A DNA stretch of 64,000 bases from Pseudomonas triticicola (GCF_019145375.1 NZ_JAHSTX010000001.1:3447001-3511000); one strand, 5' to 3'; positions 31,233-43,158 are shown, counted from the stretch's first letter. Numbers and translations: made by a program. The notes: generated by a model not told the origin, from the letters alone.

Positions 31233-32414
31233 TTACCGCTCGATCAGCGCAATGCGCTTGTTGTACCAGTTCATCAGCAGGGAAATGCTGATACTGATCG
31301 CCAGGTACACGCTCATGGTGATGGCAATCACTTCGATGGCCTGCCCGGTCTGGTTGAGCACGGTGCCAGCGAATAGCGAAACCATTTCCGGGTAACCGAT
31401 ACCGGCGGCCAGCGAGGAGTTCTTCGCAAGGTTCAGGTATTGGCTGGTCAGCGGCGGAATGATCACGCGCAGGGCTTGCGGGATGATCACCTTGCGCAGG
31501 GTCGGGCCGTTGCGCAGGCCGAGGGAACGCGCCGCTTCGGTCTGGCCGTGGCTGACCGACTTGATCCCGGAACGCACGATCTCGGCGATAAACGCTGCGG
31601 TGTAGACGGTGAGCGCCAGGGTCAACGCCAGCAGTTCCGGGATCAACACCCAGCCGCCGACAAAGTTGAAGCCCTTGAGCTCGGGCATTTCCCAATGCAG
31701 CGGAGCACCGAAGATCAGCGCGCACAGGGTCGGGATCACCAGCGCAATCGCCAGTCCAGTCCAGAACTTGTGGAACGGTACGCCGGTTTCTTCGAAACGC
31801 TTGTTGGCCCAGCGGCACATCAGCACGATGCCGACAATGGCCAGGACGATGCTGATCACGAACGCCCAGAAGCCGTCAGCGGCGAGTGCGGCCGGCATGT
31901 TCAGGCCACGGCTGCTGACGAAGAAGGTGTCGCCGAAGTTGTGGCTGTTGCGCGGCCCCGGCATGGTCAGGAACACCGCGAAGTACCAGAACAGGATCTG
32001 CAGCAGCGGCGGAATGTTGCGGAATACTTCCACATACACCGTCGCCAGTTTGGCAATGATCCAGTTCTGCGACAGCCGCGCCACGCCGACGATGAAACCG
32101 AGAATCGTCGCCAGGATCACGCCGATAAAGGTCACCAGCAGGGTGTTGAGCAGACCGATGACAAACACCCGCGCGTAACTGTCCGCTTCGGTGTAGTCGA
32201 TCAGGGTTTGAGCGATGCCGAACCCGGCACTGCGCTCCAGAAAGCTGAAACCGGAGGTGATGCCCCGGTGCTGAAGGTTGGTTTGCGTATTGTCGAACAG
32301 GTACCAGCCAAGCGAGACCACCGCCACAACCGTGATGATCTGGAATAGCCACGCACGCACTCGTGGATCGCTGAGGCTGAGCCTCTGCTTTGGTGCGCCG
32401 ATTGAATTTTGCAT
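31233..32414 (-). CDS. aapQ: General L-amino acid ABC transporter, permease AapQ
   Basis: The 393-residue permease carries a long N-terminal region (TNLQHRGITSGFSFLERSAGFGIAQTLI) typical of AapQ, several membrane helices and the EAA loop GIKSVSHGQTEAARSLGL near residue 300. It partners AapM. A 66-base gap with a GC-rich stem-loop separates it from aapJ, a frequent arrangement where the binding protein is made in excess. Confidence 0.94.
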   Translation of the reverse strand: MQNSIGAPKQRLSLSDPRVRAWLFQIITVVAVVSLGWYLFDNTQTNLQHRGITSGFSFLERSAGFGIAQTLIDYTEADSYARVFVIGLLNTLLVTFIGVILATILGFIVGVARLSQNWIIAKLATVYVEVFRNIPPLLQILFWYFAVFLTMPGPRNSHNFGDTFFVSSRGLNMPAALAADGFWAFVISIVLAIVGIVLMCRWANKRFEETGVPFHKFWTGLAIALVIPTLCALIFGAPLHWEMPELKGFNFVGGWVLIPELLALTLALTVYTAAFIAEIVRSGIKSVSHGQTEAARSLGLRNGPTLRKVIIPQALRVIIPPLTSQYLNLAKNSSLAAGIGYPEMVSLFAGTVLNQTGQAIEVIAITMSVYLAISISISLLMNWYNKRIALIER

Positions 32415-32448
32415 GAAGTGCCCCGGAAGAAATGGAACAAGAACATCA

Positions 32449-32469
32449 CCCGGCGGTTGGCCCGCCGGG
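32449..32469 (-). promoter_or_regulatory. Stem-loop between aapJ and aapQ
   Basis: CCCGGCGG and CCGCCGGG form a perfect 8-bp stem around TTGGC. There is no T-run. It probably protects the aapJ 3' end or partly ends transcription so that binding protein exceeds permease; this is inferred. Confidence 0.6.
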
Positions 32470-32480
32470 CGATAGAACCA

Positions 32481-33512
32481 TTAGCGCACTGGTGGTGCGT
32501 ACTGAATGCCGCCGTTGTTCCACAGGGCGTTCAGGCCACGGTCGATTTCCAGCGGAGTGCTCTTGCCGAGGTTTTTCTCGAAGATTTCACCGTAGTTGCC
32601 GACTTGCTTGACGATCTGCACAACCCAGTCTTTCGGTAGCTTCAGGTCTTTGCCGTACTCGCCGTCAGCGCCGAGCATACGGGCCACGTCCGGGTTCTTG
32701 GTCGACTTGGCTTCAGCTTCGACGTTTTTCGAAGTGATGCCGGCTTCTTCGGCATTGAGCAGCGCATAGCCGACCCAACGCACGATGGCCAGCCACTCGT
32801 CGTCGCCGTTACGCACGACCGGGCCCAGTGGTTCCTTGGAAATCGTTTCCGGCAGCACCACGTAGTCCTTCGGCGAGGCCAGCTTGCTGCGCTGGGCGAA
32901 CAGCTGGGACTTGTCGGAGGTCAGCACGTCGCAACGACCGGATTCCAGCGACTTGGCGCTTTCATCGGAGGTGTCGAAGGTGATCGGGGTGTATTTCAGA
33001 CCGTTGCCACGGAAGTAGTCGGAAACGTTCAGTTCGGTGGTGGTACCGGCCTGGATGCAGATGGTAGCGCCGTCGAGCTCTTTGGCACTTTTCACGCCCA
33101 GCTTGTTGTTCACCAGGAAGCCGATGCCGTCGTAGTAGGTGATGAAGCCCGGGAATTTCAGGCCCATACCCGCGTCACGGGAACTGGTCATGGTGGTGTT
33201 GCGCGACAGGATGTCGATCTCGCCGGATTGCAGCGCGGTGAAGCGCTCCTTGGCGTTCAACTGGCTGAACTTGACCTTGTTGGCGTCGCCGAAAACGGCT
33301 GCGGCCACAGCGCGGCAGACGTCGGCATCGATGCCGAGGATCTTGCCGGTCGCATCCGGTACCGAGAAGCCCGGCAGACCGTCGCTCACGCCACACTGCA
33401 CGAAACCTTTTTTCTGTACCGCATCCAGGGTTGCACCCGCCTGAGCGAACCCGCTGACGCCGAGTACTGCTGCAGCAGTCACGACCGCCAGAGTGGATTT
33501 CAACATCTTCAT
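32481..33512 (-). CDS. aapJ: General L-amino acid ABC transporter, periplasmic binding protein
   Basis: The 343-residue product has a cleavable signal peptide ending near GFAQA (about 25) and a type II periplasmic binding fold: KKGFVQCGVSDGLPGFSVPD, GIDADVCRAVAAAVFG, LSRNTTMTSSRDAGMG and CIQAGTTTELNVSDYF. Length and motifs match AapJ. GGAGG lies five bases before the ATG. It heads the operon; the promoter should be in the 468 bases upstream. Confidence 0.95.
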   Translation of the reverse strand: MKMLKSTLAVVTAAAVLGVSGFAQAGATLDAVQKKGFVQCGVSDGLPGFSVPDATGKILGIDADVCRAVAAAVFGDANKVKFSQLNAKERFTALQSGEIDILSRNTTMTSSRDAGMGLKFPGFITYYDGIGFLVNNKLGVKSAKELDGATICIQAGTTTELNVSDYFRGNGLKYTPITFDTSDESAKSLESGRCDVLTSDKSQLFAQRSKLASPKDYVVLPETISKEPLGPVVRNGDDEWLAIVRWVGYALLNAEEAGITSKNVEAEAKSTKNPDVARMLGADGEYGKDLKLPKDWVVQIVKQVGNYGEIFEKNLGKSTPLEIDRGLNALWNNGGIQYAPPVR

Positions 33513-34637
<1,125 letters not shown>

Positions 34638-34733
34638 TTGGCGACCAATGTCGGCCCATTGATCCCTCCTACTACGCCGCGCCCGTTTCTTGCATTACAC
34701 TGGCCGGCGTACATTCCTTAACCAATTGATGAG

Positions 34734-36212
34734 ATGACCGTGCTCAAAGCACTCAAGAAAATGTTCGGTAAAAGCGAGGCTGAGCAGCTCGCGCCAGTTC
34801 CCAGCGCGCCGTCGCACGCCCCCGGTCATCGCACCGATGCCCCGCAGGCCGACCGCCCCGCTCCCGCAGCCGCACCGAAGCCCGAAGAAAAACCCGCTGC
34901 AGCCGCGCCAATGGCCGTAGAGCCTGCATCCAGCGAAGCGCCGAAACCGGCCAGGCCACGTCGCGAACCGAAGCCCAAGGCACCGGTCATTCCATGGAAA
35001 CTCGAAGACTTCGTCGTCGAGCCGCAGGAAGGCAAAACCCGCTTTCACGATTTCAAGCTTGCTCCGGAACTGATGCACGCCATCCAGGACCTGGGCTTTC
35101 CATACTGCACGCCGATCCAGGCGCAGGTGCTGGGTTTCACCCTCGCCGGCAAAGACGCCATTGGCCGCGCGCAGACCGGCACCGGCAAGACCGCCGCGTT
35201 TCTGATCTCGATCATCACTCAGTTGCTGCAGACACCGCCGCCGAAAGAGCGCTACATGGGCGAACCGCGCGCGCTGATCATTGCGCCGACCCGCGAGTTG
35301 GTGGTGCAGATCGCCAAGGACGCCGCTGACCTGACCAAGTACACCGGCCTCAACGTCATGACGTTCGTCGGTGGCATGGACTTCGACAAACAGCTCAAGC
35401 ACCTCGAAGCACGTCATTGCGACATCCTCGTCGCCACGCCGGGCCGCTTGCTCGACTTCAACCAGCGCGGCGACGTGCATCTGGACATGGTTGAAGTAAT
35501 GGTGCTGGACGAAGCCGACCGCATGCTCGACATGGGTTTCATCCCGCAGGTACGGCAGATCATTCGCCAGACCCCACCGAAGTCCGAACGCCAGACTTTG
35601 CTGTTCTCCGCGACCTTCACTGAAGACGTGATGAATCTGGCCAAGCAATGGACCACCGACCCGGCCATCGTCGAAATCGAAATCACCAACGTCGCCAACG
35701 AGAACGTCGAGCAGCACATCTACGCCGTGGCCGCTGCCGACAAATACAAGCTGCTCTACAACCTGGTCAACGATAACGGTTGGGAGCGGGTCATCGTGTT
35801 TGCCAACCGCAAGGACGAAGTTCGCCGCATCGAAGAGCGTCTGGTGCGTGACGGCATCAACGCCGCGCAGCTGTCCGGCGACGTGCCGCAGCACAAGCGC
35901 ATCAAGACCCTGGAAGGTTTCCGCGAAGGCAAGATTCGCGTGCTGGTGGCCACCGATGTCGCCGGCCGCGGCATCCACATCGACGGCATCAGCCACGTGA
36001 TCAACTTCACCCTGCCGGAAGTGCCGGACGACTACGTACACCGCATCGGCCGTACCGGTCGCGCCGGCGCTGACGGTGTGTCGATCAGCTTTGCCGGCGA
36101 GGACGACTCCTATCAGTTGCCGTCCATCGAAGAAAAGCTCGGTCGCAAGATCAGCTGTGAAACGCCGCCAACGCATCTGCTGCGCGCGGTTGAGCGCAAA
36201 CGCCCGCAGTAA
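34734..36212 (+). CDS. rhlB: DEAD-box RNA helicase RhlB
   Basis: RhlB unwinds structured RNA and in gammaproteobacteria assists the RNase E degradosome. The 492-residue protein has a Pro/Ala/Lys-rich disordered N-terminal extension (about 20-80), then the helicase core: Q motif TPIQAQVL, Walker [21 protein letters not shown], and the C-terminal motifs GDVPQHKR and [10 protein letters not shown]. The N-terminal extension is longer than in E. coli but usual in Pseudomonas. Confidence 0.95.
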   Translation: MTVLKALKKMFGKSEAEQLAPVPSAPSHAPGHRTDAPQADRPAPAAAPKPEEKPAAAAPMAVEPASSEAPKPARPRREPKPKAPVIPWKLEDFVVEPQEGKTRFHDFKLAPELMHAIQDLGFPYCTPIQAQVLGFTLAGKDAIGRAQTGTGKTAAFLISIITQLLQTPPPKERYMGEPRALIIAPTRELVVQIAKDAADLTKYTGLNVMTFVGGMDFDKQLKHLEARHCDILVATPGRLLDFNQRGDVHLDMVEVMVLDEADRMLDMGFIPQVRQIIRQTPPKSERQTLLFSATFTEDVMNLAKQWTTDPAIVEIEITNVANENVEQHIYAVAAADKYKLLYNLVNDNGWERVIVFANRKDEVRRIEERLVRDGINAAQLSGDVPQHKRIKTLEGFREGKIRVLVATDVAGRGIHIDGISHVINFTLPEVPDDYVHRIGRTGRAGADGVSISFAGEDDSYQLPSIEEKLGRKISCETPPTHLLRAVERKRPQ

Positions 36213-36225
36213 GCGTCACGATATG

Positions 36226-36260
36226 AAAAAGCGCAGCCGGAAACGGACTGCGCTTTTTTT
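36226..36260 (+). terminator. Intrinsic terminator after rhlB
   Basis: AAAAAGCGCAG and CTGCGCTTTTTTT form a stem with a CCGGAAACGGA apical part and a long T-run, 14 bases after the rhlB stop. Confidence 0.9.
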
Positions 36261-36329
36261 ATGCCCGACGGTTGCCCAAAGAAACTAAAAGTCCATAATG
36301 GAAAAATAAGTTTAGTTTTGGAGCGCAGA

Positions 36330-37274
36330 ATGTCCAGTTCGCCCTATGTGATCGACCAAGCCGAGGCCCGTGAGCTGCTGGCGCGTATCGATGTGCCGCA
36401 GATCCTGCGCAAGCTGTTCCGCGATCTGGCGGCCGGTAACGCCGTGCAGCCGGCGCAGCAATGGGTCGAATTTCCCAAGGGCGCCGGCGACTTCATCAAT
36501 TATCTGGGCGTGCTGGCCGAGGACGGCGTGTACGGAGTGAAGACTTCGCCGTACATCGTTCGTGAGCAGGGTGCGCTGGTGACGGCGTGGACCTTGTTGA
36601 TGTCGATGAAAACCGGCCAGCCGATGCTGCTTTGCGATGCCGGCGAGCTGACCACCGCGCGCACCGCCGCGACCACGGCAGTCGCGGTCGACGCCCTCGC
36701 GCCGTTGGATGCCCGACGACTGGCGATCATCGGCAGCGGCAAGGTCGCTCAGGCGCATCTGCATTACGCCAAGGCGCTGCGCGACTGGCAGAGCATCAGC
36801 CTGTATTCGCCATCGCTGCTGGAAGATGTGGAAACACAGACTGTGTTGAAGTCCATCGCGCCGTCACTGAAGATTGCCGACAGCCGCGAGACCGCCGTTA
36901 CCGATGCGGATGTGATCATGCTCTGCACCTCGTCTGCCGGGCCGGTGATCGATCCGGCGCAACTGCACAAACCGGCGCTGATCACCTCGATCAGCACCAA
37001 CGCCCCGCGCGCCCATGAAGTACCGCCGCAAAGCCTCAACGACATGCAGGTGTTCTGCGACTATCGTCTGACCACGCCGGGTTCGGCAGGTGAGATGCTG
37101 ATTGCCGCCGAACAGCATGGCTGGAGCAAGGATTCGATTGTTGGCGACCTCGCCGACTTGCTCAGCGAAAAAGTGCAGCGCCCGGGTTACGACCGCCACG
37201 TGTTCTTCCGTTCAATCGGCTTGGGCCTGGAAGACATTGCCCTCGCCAATGCGGTTTATCACTTAACCCACTAA
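36330..37274 (+). CDS. dauB: NAD(P)H-dependent L-arginine dehydrogenase DauB (ornithine cyclodeaminase family)
   Basis: DauB reduces 2-ketoarginine with ammonia to L-arginine, completing D-to-L-arginine conversion with DauA. The 314-residue product belongs to the ornithine cyclodeaminase/mu-crystallin family: KTSPYIVREQGALVTAW, CDAGELTTARTAATTAVAVDAL and the nucleotide-binding LAIIGSGKVAQAHL. The ATG at 36330 follows TTGGAG. Assignment rests on order: rhlB-dauB-dauA-dauR plus a binding-protein gene is the P. aeruginosa arrangement as I recall it. A REPIN separates it from dauA. Confidence 0.87.
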   Translation: MSSSPYVIDQAEARELLARIDVPQILRKLFRDLAAGNAVQPAQQWVEFPKGAGDFINYLGVLAEDGVYGVKTSPYIVREQGALVTAWTLLMSMKTGQPMLLCDAGELTTARTAATTAVAVDALAPLDARRLAIIGSGKVAQAHLHYAKALRDWQSISLYSPSLLEDVETQTVLKSIAPSLKIADSRETAVTDADVIMLCTSSAGPVIDPAQLHKPALITSISTNAPRAHEVPPQSLNDMQVFCDYRLTTPGSAGEMLIAAEQHGWSKDSIVGDLADLLSEKVQRPGYDRHVFFRSIGLGLEDIALANAVYHLTH

Positions 37275-37287
37275 CGCCAAAAATCCC

Positions 37288-38551
<1,264 letters not shown>

Positions 38552-38635
38552 TCGCATCGACTCGTCCTAGAGATTGCGGCACACTCGCAGCGCCCCGGCA
38601 CAAGGGGCGCTGACGCTGCCTGGAGCTCCACTGTC

Positions 38636-39262
38636 ATGACTGCCCCTGAATCCGACCCGGCGCTGGATAACTTCCGCGCCATCGCCGACGCCATCGCCAC
38701 GCTGTTCTTTCCACATGCCGAGGTGGTGCTGCACGACCTGCGCACGCAGAAGGTCGACTACATCGCCAACAACCTGTCCAAGCGCGAGATCGGCGACGAC
38801 TCGTCACTGGAAGACATGCTCAGCGAGGATGTCAGCGACAGGAACATCGGCCCGTACGAAAAGCTCAACTGGGACGGCCAGAAAATTCGCAGCCTGAGCA
38901 CCGTGCTGCGCGACAGCGAAAGTCGTCCGCTGGCGGTGCTGTGCATCAATCTGAATATTTCCCTGTTCGAGAACGCCAAGGCGGCGCTGGATCTGTTTCT
39001 CTCGCCGAGCAAGCTGATTCCGCAGCCGGACTCACTGTTCCGTGATGACTGGCAGGAGCGCATCAACACCTTCCTCCACGCCTGGTTGCGCGAGCGGCAG
39101 TTGAGTCTGAACCTGCTGACCCGTGACCACAAACGCGAACTGGTGCTGGCGCTGCACGCCGAGGGCGCGTTCAAGGGCAAGAGCGCCTCGAACTACGTGG
39201 CCAATGTGCTGAACATGGGGCGGGCGACGGTGTACAAGCATTTGAAGGAATTGAAGGGCTGA
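38636..39262 (+). CDS. dauR: Transcriptional regulator DauR (YheO-like PAS plus helix-turn-helix)
   Basis: DauR controls the dauBAR genes in response to arginine. The 208-residue product has an N-terminal YheO-like PAS domain (about 10-115: FPHAEVVLHDLRTQKVDYIANNLSKREIG, LAVLCINLNISLFENA) and a C-terminal helix-turn-helix (about 165-208: KGKSASNYVANVLNMGRATVYKHLKEL). It follows dauA by 84 bases, and GGAG lies ahead of its ATG. Confidence 0.88.
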   Translation: MTAPESDPALDNFRAIADAIATLFFPHAEVVLHDLRTQKVDYIANNLSKREIGDDSSLEDMLSEDVSDRNIGPYEKLNWDGQKIRSLSTVLRDSESRPLAVLCINLNISLFENAKAALDLFLSPSKLIPQPDSLFRDDWQERINTFLHAWLRERQLSLNLLTRDHKRELVLALHAEGAFKGKSASNYVANVLNMGRATVYKHLKELKG

Positions 39263-39288
39263 AGATTTGCATCGCCAGCGCTGGCCTC

Positions 39289-39359
39289 TTCGCGAGCAGG
39301 CTCGCTCCCACATTTGGAATGCGTTACCCCTGTGGGAGTGAGCCTGCTCGCGAAAGCGC
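39289..39359. repeat. Two REP units in reversed (outward) arrangement
   Basis: TTCGCGAGCAGGCTCGCTCC at 39289 precedes CTGTGGGAGTGAGCCTGCTC at 39330. This is the opposite order from the other pairs and has only a short gap. The second unit carries one change (GAGTGAGCC). It lies between convergent dauR and the binding-protein gene. Confidence 0.85.
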
Positions 39360-39363
39360 TTGA

Positions 39364-40140
39364 TCAATCGCCGTAGATATCGGTCTTGAAATACTTCTCG
39401 GAAATCTTCTGATATTCGCCATTCGCGCGAATCCCGTCGATGGCGCTGTTCAACTGGCTGACCAGTTCACCGTTGCCCTTGCGCACGGCAATCCCCGCGC
39501 CCTCGCCGACGTACTTCGGATCCTTCAGCTCCGGCCCGACAAACGCGTAACCCTTGCCACGCGGCATCGACAGAAAGTCATTGAGCGGAATGGTGTCGGC
39601 AAAAATCGCATCAAGGCGCCCCGCCGCCAGGTCCATGTAGATTTCTTCGTTGTTGCTGTAGCGCTTGACGTTGATGCCCTTGGGTTCGAACACCTCGGTG
39701 GCGTAACGATCAGTGGTGGTAGCGCGCTGCACGCCGACGTTCTTGCCTTTGAGGCTGGCGTACTGATCATCCACCGTAGCGCCTTCCTTCATCACCAGAC
39801 GCGAAGAAGTAAAGTAGTACTTGTGGCTGAAATCCACCGACTTCTTGCGATCTTCATTGATGGTCATCGACGACAGCGCCATGTCGATCTTCTTCACTTT
39901 CAGCGAAGGAATCAGCCCATCGAACTCACCTTCAACCCACACGCACTTGACCTTCATCTGCGCACACAGGGCATTGCCGATATCGTAGTCAAAACCGACG
40001 ATTTCACCCTTGTCGGTTTTCGACGCGAACGGTGGATAGGCCGCTTCAATGCCGATGCGCAGGGTTTTCTCGGCGGCAAAGGTGCTGGCACAGGCCAGCA
40101 GACTGAAGGCAAGGCCGGTGATGAGGGGGAGTTTCTTCAT
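39364..40140 (-). CDS. Basic/polar amino acid ABC transporter, periplasmic binding protein
   Basis: The 258-residue product starts [24 protein letters not shown], a cleavable signal peptide, followed by the type II binding fold: [51 protein letters not shown] and [16 protein letters not shown]. These are typical of lysine/arginine/ornithine-binding proteins (ArgT/AotJ type). No permease or ATPase genes are adjacent, so it probably serves a transporter encoded elsewhere. Its place next to dauR suggests a role in arginine uptake; this is inferred. The ATG at 40140 gives the normal signal peptide. Confidence 0.9.
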   Translation of the reverse strand: MKKLPLITGLAFSLLACASTFAAEKTLRIGIEAAYPPFASKTDKGEIVGFDYDIGNALCAQMKVKCVWVEGEFDGLIPSLKVKKIDMALSSMTINEDRKKSVDFSHKYYFTSSRLVMKEGATVDDQYASLKGKNVGVQRATTTDRYATEVFEPKGINVKRYSNNEEIYMDLAAGRLDAIFADTIPLNDFLSMPRGKGYAFVGPELKDPKYVGEGAGIAVRKGNGELVSQLNSAIDGIRANGEYQKISEKYFKTDIYGD

Positions 40141-40182
40141 GTTCGTTCTCTCGCGGGTTGTTGTTGGTTTGGCAAGAAGAGC

Positions 40183-40212
40183 AGCTACAAGCGGCAAGCT
40201 GATAGCTGCAAG
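40183..40212. repeat. AGCTGCAAG-type short repeat
   Basis: Overlapping AGCTACAAGCGGCAAGCT and AGCTGCAAG words resemble the AAGCTTGCAGCTT repeats flanking alg8 and algA. It lies in the leader region of the binding-protein gene. The match is by eye and degenerate. Confidence 0.45.
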
Positions 40213-40309
40213 ACAGAAGCTTTTTTGTACTTTGAAATCCATACTGGACTCTCAGGTACAAATCGTCAATCCGGCAGAGAGGTAGGATTTTTGGTGTTTC
40301 AGAAGGCCC

Positions 40310-40331
40310 CTTCGCGAGCAGGCTCGCGAAG
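40310..40331. repeat. Solitary REP palindrome
   Basis: TTCGCGAGCAGGCTCGCGAA is a compact palindrome that keeps the REP centre but lacks the GTGGGAG head on both sides. It probably represents a decayed REP unit or a deletion product between two units. Confidence 0.7.
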
Positions 40332-40355
40332 GCGTACTGAGGGGCACTACAGGAA

Positions 40356-40808
40356 TTACTTTTTCCAGCGATCGGCGGCGGCATGATCACTGTCACGCCC
40401 TTCGACCCAGCGCGGTCCATCACTGGTGTTTTCTTTCTTCCAGAACGGCGCGCGGGTTTTCAGGTAGTCCATGACGAAGGCGCAGGCATCGAAAGCGGCC
40501 TGGCGATGGGCGCTGGCGGCGCCGACGAAGACGATCGGTTCGCCCGGTTCCAGCGCGCCGATGCGGTGCAGCACTTCCAGTTTCAACAGCGGCCAGCGCT
40601 GCTCGGCTTCGACAGCGATCTTGCCGAGGGCCTTTTCGGTCATGCCCGGATAGTGCTCGAGGAACATCCCGGCCACGTCGAGCCCGTCGTTGAAGTCACG
40701 GACGTAACCGACAAAGCTCACCACCGCGCCAACGCCGACATTGGCCGCGTGCATCGCATTGACTTCAGCGCCCGGATCGAACGGCGTGGCCTGCACCCGA
40801 ATCGCCAT
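40356..40808 (-). CDS. moaE: Molybdopterin synthase catalytic subunit
   Basis: MoaE, with thiocarboxylated MoaD, converts cyclic pyranopterin monophosphate to molybdopterin. The 150-residue product has GAVVSFVGYVRDFN, HYPGMTEKALGKI, HRIGALEPGEPIVFVGAASAHRQAAF and the C-terminal KTRAPFWKKE with the active-site lysines. The ATG at 40808 gives the normal N-terminus and lies two bases after moaD. Confidence 0.96.
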   Translation of the reverse strand: MAIRVQATPFDPGAEVNAMHAANVGVGAVVSFVGYVRDFNDGLDVAGMFLEHYPGMTEKALGKIAVEAEQRWPLLKLEVLHRIGALEPGEPIVFVGAASAHRQAAFDACAFVMDYLKTRAPFWKKENTSDGPRWVEGRDSDHAAADRWKK

Positions 40809-40810
40809 GT

Positions 40811-41053
40811 TCAGCCTCCGGTCACGGTGGGGAAAAACGCCACTTCGTCGCCATCGACCACGGGTTCGTCGAGCTGGCAGAGTTCTTCGTTGCGCGCGCA
40901 CATCAGGTTCTGCTCGCTCAGCACCTCGGCGCCATCACGTTGCGCCAACAGTGCGCGAACGTCATCGACGGTGGCGAAATCGCCTTCAACCGCAACCGAA
41001 TCCACGCCCAGCGCTTCACGGTAGCGGGCAAAAAATTTCACGGTCAGTTTCAT
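40811..41053 (-). CDS. moaD: Molybdopterin synthase sulfur-carrier subunit
   Basis: MoaD is the ubiquitin-like sulfur donor to MoaE. The 80-residue product begins [16 protein letters not shown] and ends in the required Gly-Gly (FFPTVTGG), which is adenylated and thiocarboxylated. Its ATG overlaps the moaC stop (ATGA), and moaE follows at once. Confidence 0.96.
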   Translation of the reverse strand: MKLTVKFFARYREALGVDSVAVEGDFATVDDVRALLAQRDGAEVLSEQNLMCARNEELCQLDEPVVDGDEVAFFPTVTGG

Positions 41054-41523
41054 GGCTGCTCCGCCTGGAAGTGGCCGCTCTTGCCGCCGACTTTCTCCAG
41101 CAGACGCACGCTCTCGATGGTCATGCCACGGTCGACGGCTTTGCACATGTCGTAAATGGTCAGGGCGGCGACGCTGGCGGCGGTCAGCGCTTCCATCTCG
41201 ACACCGGTCTGCCCGGACAACTTGCAGCGGGCGACGATGCGCACGCTGTCCTCACCCTCGGCGCTGAGTTCGACTTTGACGCCGGTGAGCATCAGCGGGT
41301 GGCACAGGGGAATCAGATCGCTGGTTTTCTTCGCCGCCTGAATCCCGGCAATGCGCGCAACGGCGAACACATCGCCCTTGGGGTGGCCGCCGCTGACGAT
41401 CATCTGCAGGGTTTCAGGGAGCATGCGCACCAGCGCTTGAGCGGTCGCTTCACGGAACGTCACGGCTTTTTCAGTGACGTCGACCATGTTGGCGCGACCT
41501 TGGGAATCGAGATGAGTCAGCAC
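41050..41523 (-). CDS. moaC: Cyclic pyranopterin monophosphate synthase accessory protein MoaC
   Basis: MoaC converts 3',8-cyclo-GTP to cyclic pyranopterin monophosphate in molybdenum-cofactor synthesis. The 157-residue product shows [29 protein letters not shown], the central active-site block, and [23 protein letters not shown]. It starts the moaC-moaD-moaE set; moaA is not in the window. Confidence 0.96.
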   Translation of the reverse strand: MLTHLDSQGRANMVDVTEKAVTFREATAQALVRMLPETLQMIVSGGHPKGDVFAVARIAGIQAAKKTSDLIPLCHPLMLTGVKVELSAEGEDSVRIVARCKLSGQTGVEMEALTAASVAALTIYDMCKAVDRGMTIESVRLLEKVGGKSGHFQAEQP

Positions 41524-41606
41524 GGGATTACTCCTGATCAGGAGCGTGGATTGTAAACCTGTGGGTCAGATATCTGCATCACTGATTATGAAATCACCGT
41601 TGCCCC

Positions 41607-41698
41607 CTGTGGGAGCGAGCCTGCTCGCGAAAGCGGATTCAGATTCACTATAGATGTCGACTGATACGCCGCATTCGCGAGCAGGCTCGCTCCCACAG
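41607..41698. repeat. REPIN, copy 7 (between moaC and phoH)
   Basis: CTGTGGGAGCGAGCCTGCTC faces the inverse ending GCTCGCTCCCACAGG, with TGTCGACTGATACGCCGC in the spacer, one base different from the dauB-dauA copy over that stretch. It lies between two same-strand genes beside the phoH terminator. Confidence 0.93.
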
Positions 41699-41717
41699 GA
41701 GATATGCATTTATCCAT

Positions 41718-41751
41718 AAAAAAACCGGGCGGCTTTAAGGGCCGCCCGGTT
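41718..41751 (-). terminator. Intrinsic terminator after phoH
   Basis: On the minus strand AACCGGGCGGCC and GCCGCCCGGTT pair around TTAAA and are followed by seven T. It lies 13 bases beyond the phoH stop. Confidence 0.9.
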
Positions 41752-41763
41752 CTGGGTGAAGGG

Positions 41764-43158
41764 TTACAGATGCGATTCGGCGTATTCGGCCAGGATCGAG
41801 CGAGGCACCCCTTGCAGGGTGATGTGCACACCGTTGGGGAAATCCTTGAAGCGTTCGGTCAGGTAGGTCAGCCCGGAGCTGGTCGCGGACAGGTAAGGGG
41901 TGTCGATCTGCGCCAGGTTGCCCAGGCACACCACTTTGGAACCGGCGCCGGCACGGGTGATGATGGTTTTCATCTGGTGCGGCGTGAGGTTCTGGCATTC
42001 GTCGATCAGGATCAGGCTCTGCTGGAAGCTGCGACCGCGAATGTAGTTGAGCGATTTGAACTGCAGCGGCACTTTGCTGAGGATGTAGTCGACGCTGCCA
42101 TGGGTGTTTTCGTCATCCATGTGCAAGGCTTCGAGGTTGTCGGTGATGGCGCCCAGCCAAGGCTCCATTTTCTCCGCTTCGGTGCCGGGCAGGAAACCGA
42201 TTTCCTGATCCAGGCCCTGCACGCTGCGGGTGGCGATGATGCGGCGATAACGCTTGCTGACCATGGTCTGTTCGATCGCAGCGGCCAGCGCCAGAATGGT
42301 TTTACCGGAGCCGGCGGCGCCGGACAGGTTGACCAGATGAATGTCCGGGTCAAGCAACGCGTACAGCGCCAGACTCTGATAGATGTCGCGCGGCTTCAGG
42401 CCCCACGCCTCCTGATGCAGCAGCGGTTCCTGGTGCAGGTCGAGGATCAGCAGGCGGTCTTCCTGGATTTCCTTGATCCAGCCGACAAAGCCCTGCTCGT
42501 CGATGATGAACTCGTTGATGTGCACGGCCGGCAGGTTGTCGATCAGTTGCACCTGATGCCAGGTGCGGCCGTGGTCCTGACGGGTTTCGACCTTGCTCAC
42601 GCGGTCCCAGAAGGAGCCGGTCATGTTGTGGTAGCCGTTGGGCAGCAGGGACACGTCATCGACCAACTGGTCGGTGCTGTAGTCCTCGGCGTCGATGCCA
42701 CAGGCGCGCGCCTTGAGGCGCATGTTGATGTCTTTGGTGACCAGCACCACCGGTTTCTGCGGATCGCGGGTGTGCAGATCAATCAGTTGGTTGATGATTT
42801 TGTTGTCGTTCAGGTGCTCGGGCAGAATCAGGTTCGACTCGGCCTGCTTGCTCATCAGAATTGACAGCAAGCCCTTTGGCCCGCCCTTGCCGCGCTGGAT
42901 CGGCACACCGAGTTCGACGTCCTCGGGGGACGCATCGCCCAGGGTCTTGTCGATCAGGCGGATCGCCTGACGGCATTCGGCGGCTACGCTGTGATGGCCG
43001 CTCTTGAGCTTGTCCAGCTCTTCCAGCACGGTCATCGGGATGGCGACGTGGTGTTCTTCGAAATTCAGCAGGGCATTTGGATCGTGAATCAATACGTTGG
43101 TATCGAGTACATACAGGATTGGCTGGTTGGAGGAAGGGCTGCGTCCGTGATCATCCAT
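41764..43158 (-). CDS. PhoH family ATPase with N-terminal PIN domain (PhoH2 type)
   Basis: The 464-residue product joins a PIN ribonuclease domain (about 14-150: ILYVLDTNVLIHDPNALLNF, PVVLVTKDINMRLKARA) to a C-terminal PhoH ATPase domain with Walker A SGAAGSGKTILAL near 280, LILIDECQNLTPHQMK as Walker B and a sensor-like VVCLGNLAQID. Proteins of this design are described as ATP-driven RNases/helicases. It is distinct from the shorter YbeZ-type PhoH. It is flanked by moaC and the deacetylase-like gene on the same strand but has its own terminator. Confidence 0.93.
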   Translation of the reverse strand: MDDHGRSPSSNQPILYVLDTNVLIHDPNALLNFEEHHVAIPMTVLEELDKLKSGHHSVAAECRQAIRLIDKTLGDASPEDVELGVPIQRGKGGPKGLLSILMSKQAESNLILPEHLNDNKIINQLIDLHTRDPQKPVVLVTKDINMRLKARACGIDAEDYSTDQLVDDVSLLPNGYHNMTGSFWDRVSKVETRQDHGRTWHQVQLIDNLPAVHINEFIIDEQGFVGWIKEIQEDRLLILDLHQEPLLHQEAWGLKPRDIYQSLALYALLDPDIHLVNLSGAAGSGKTILALAAAIEQTMVSKRYRRIIATRSVQGLDQEIGFLPGTEAEKMEPWLGAITDNLEALHMDDENTHGSVDYILSKVPLQFKSLNYIRGRSFQQSLILIDECQNLTPHQMKTIITRAGAGSKVVCLGNLAQIDTPYLSATSSGLTYLTERFKDFPNGVHITLQGVPRSILAEYAESHL

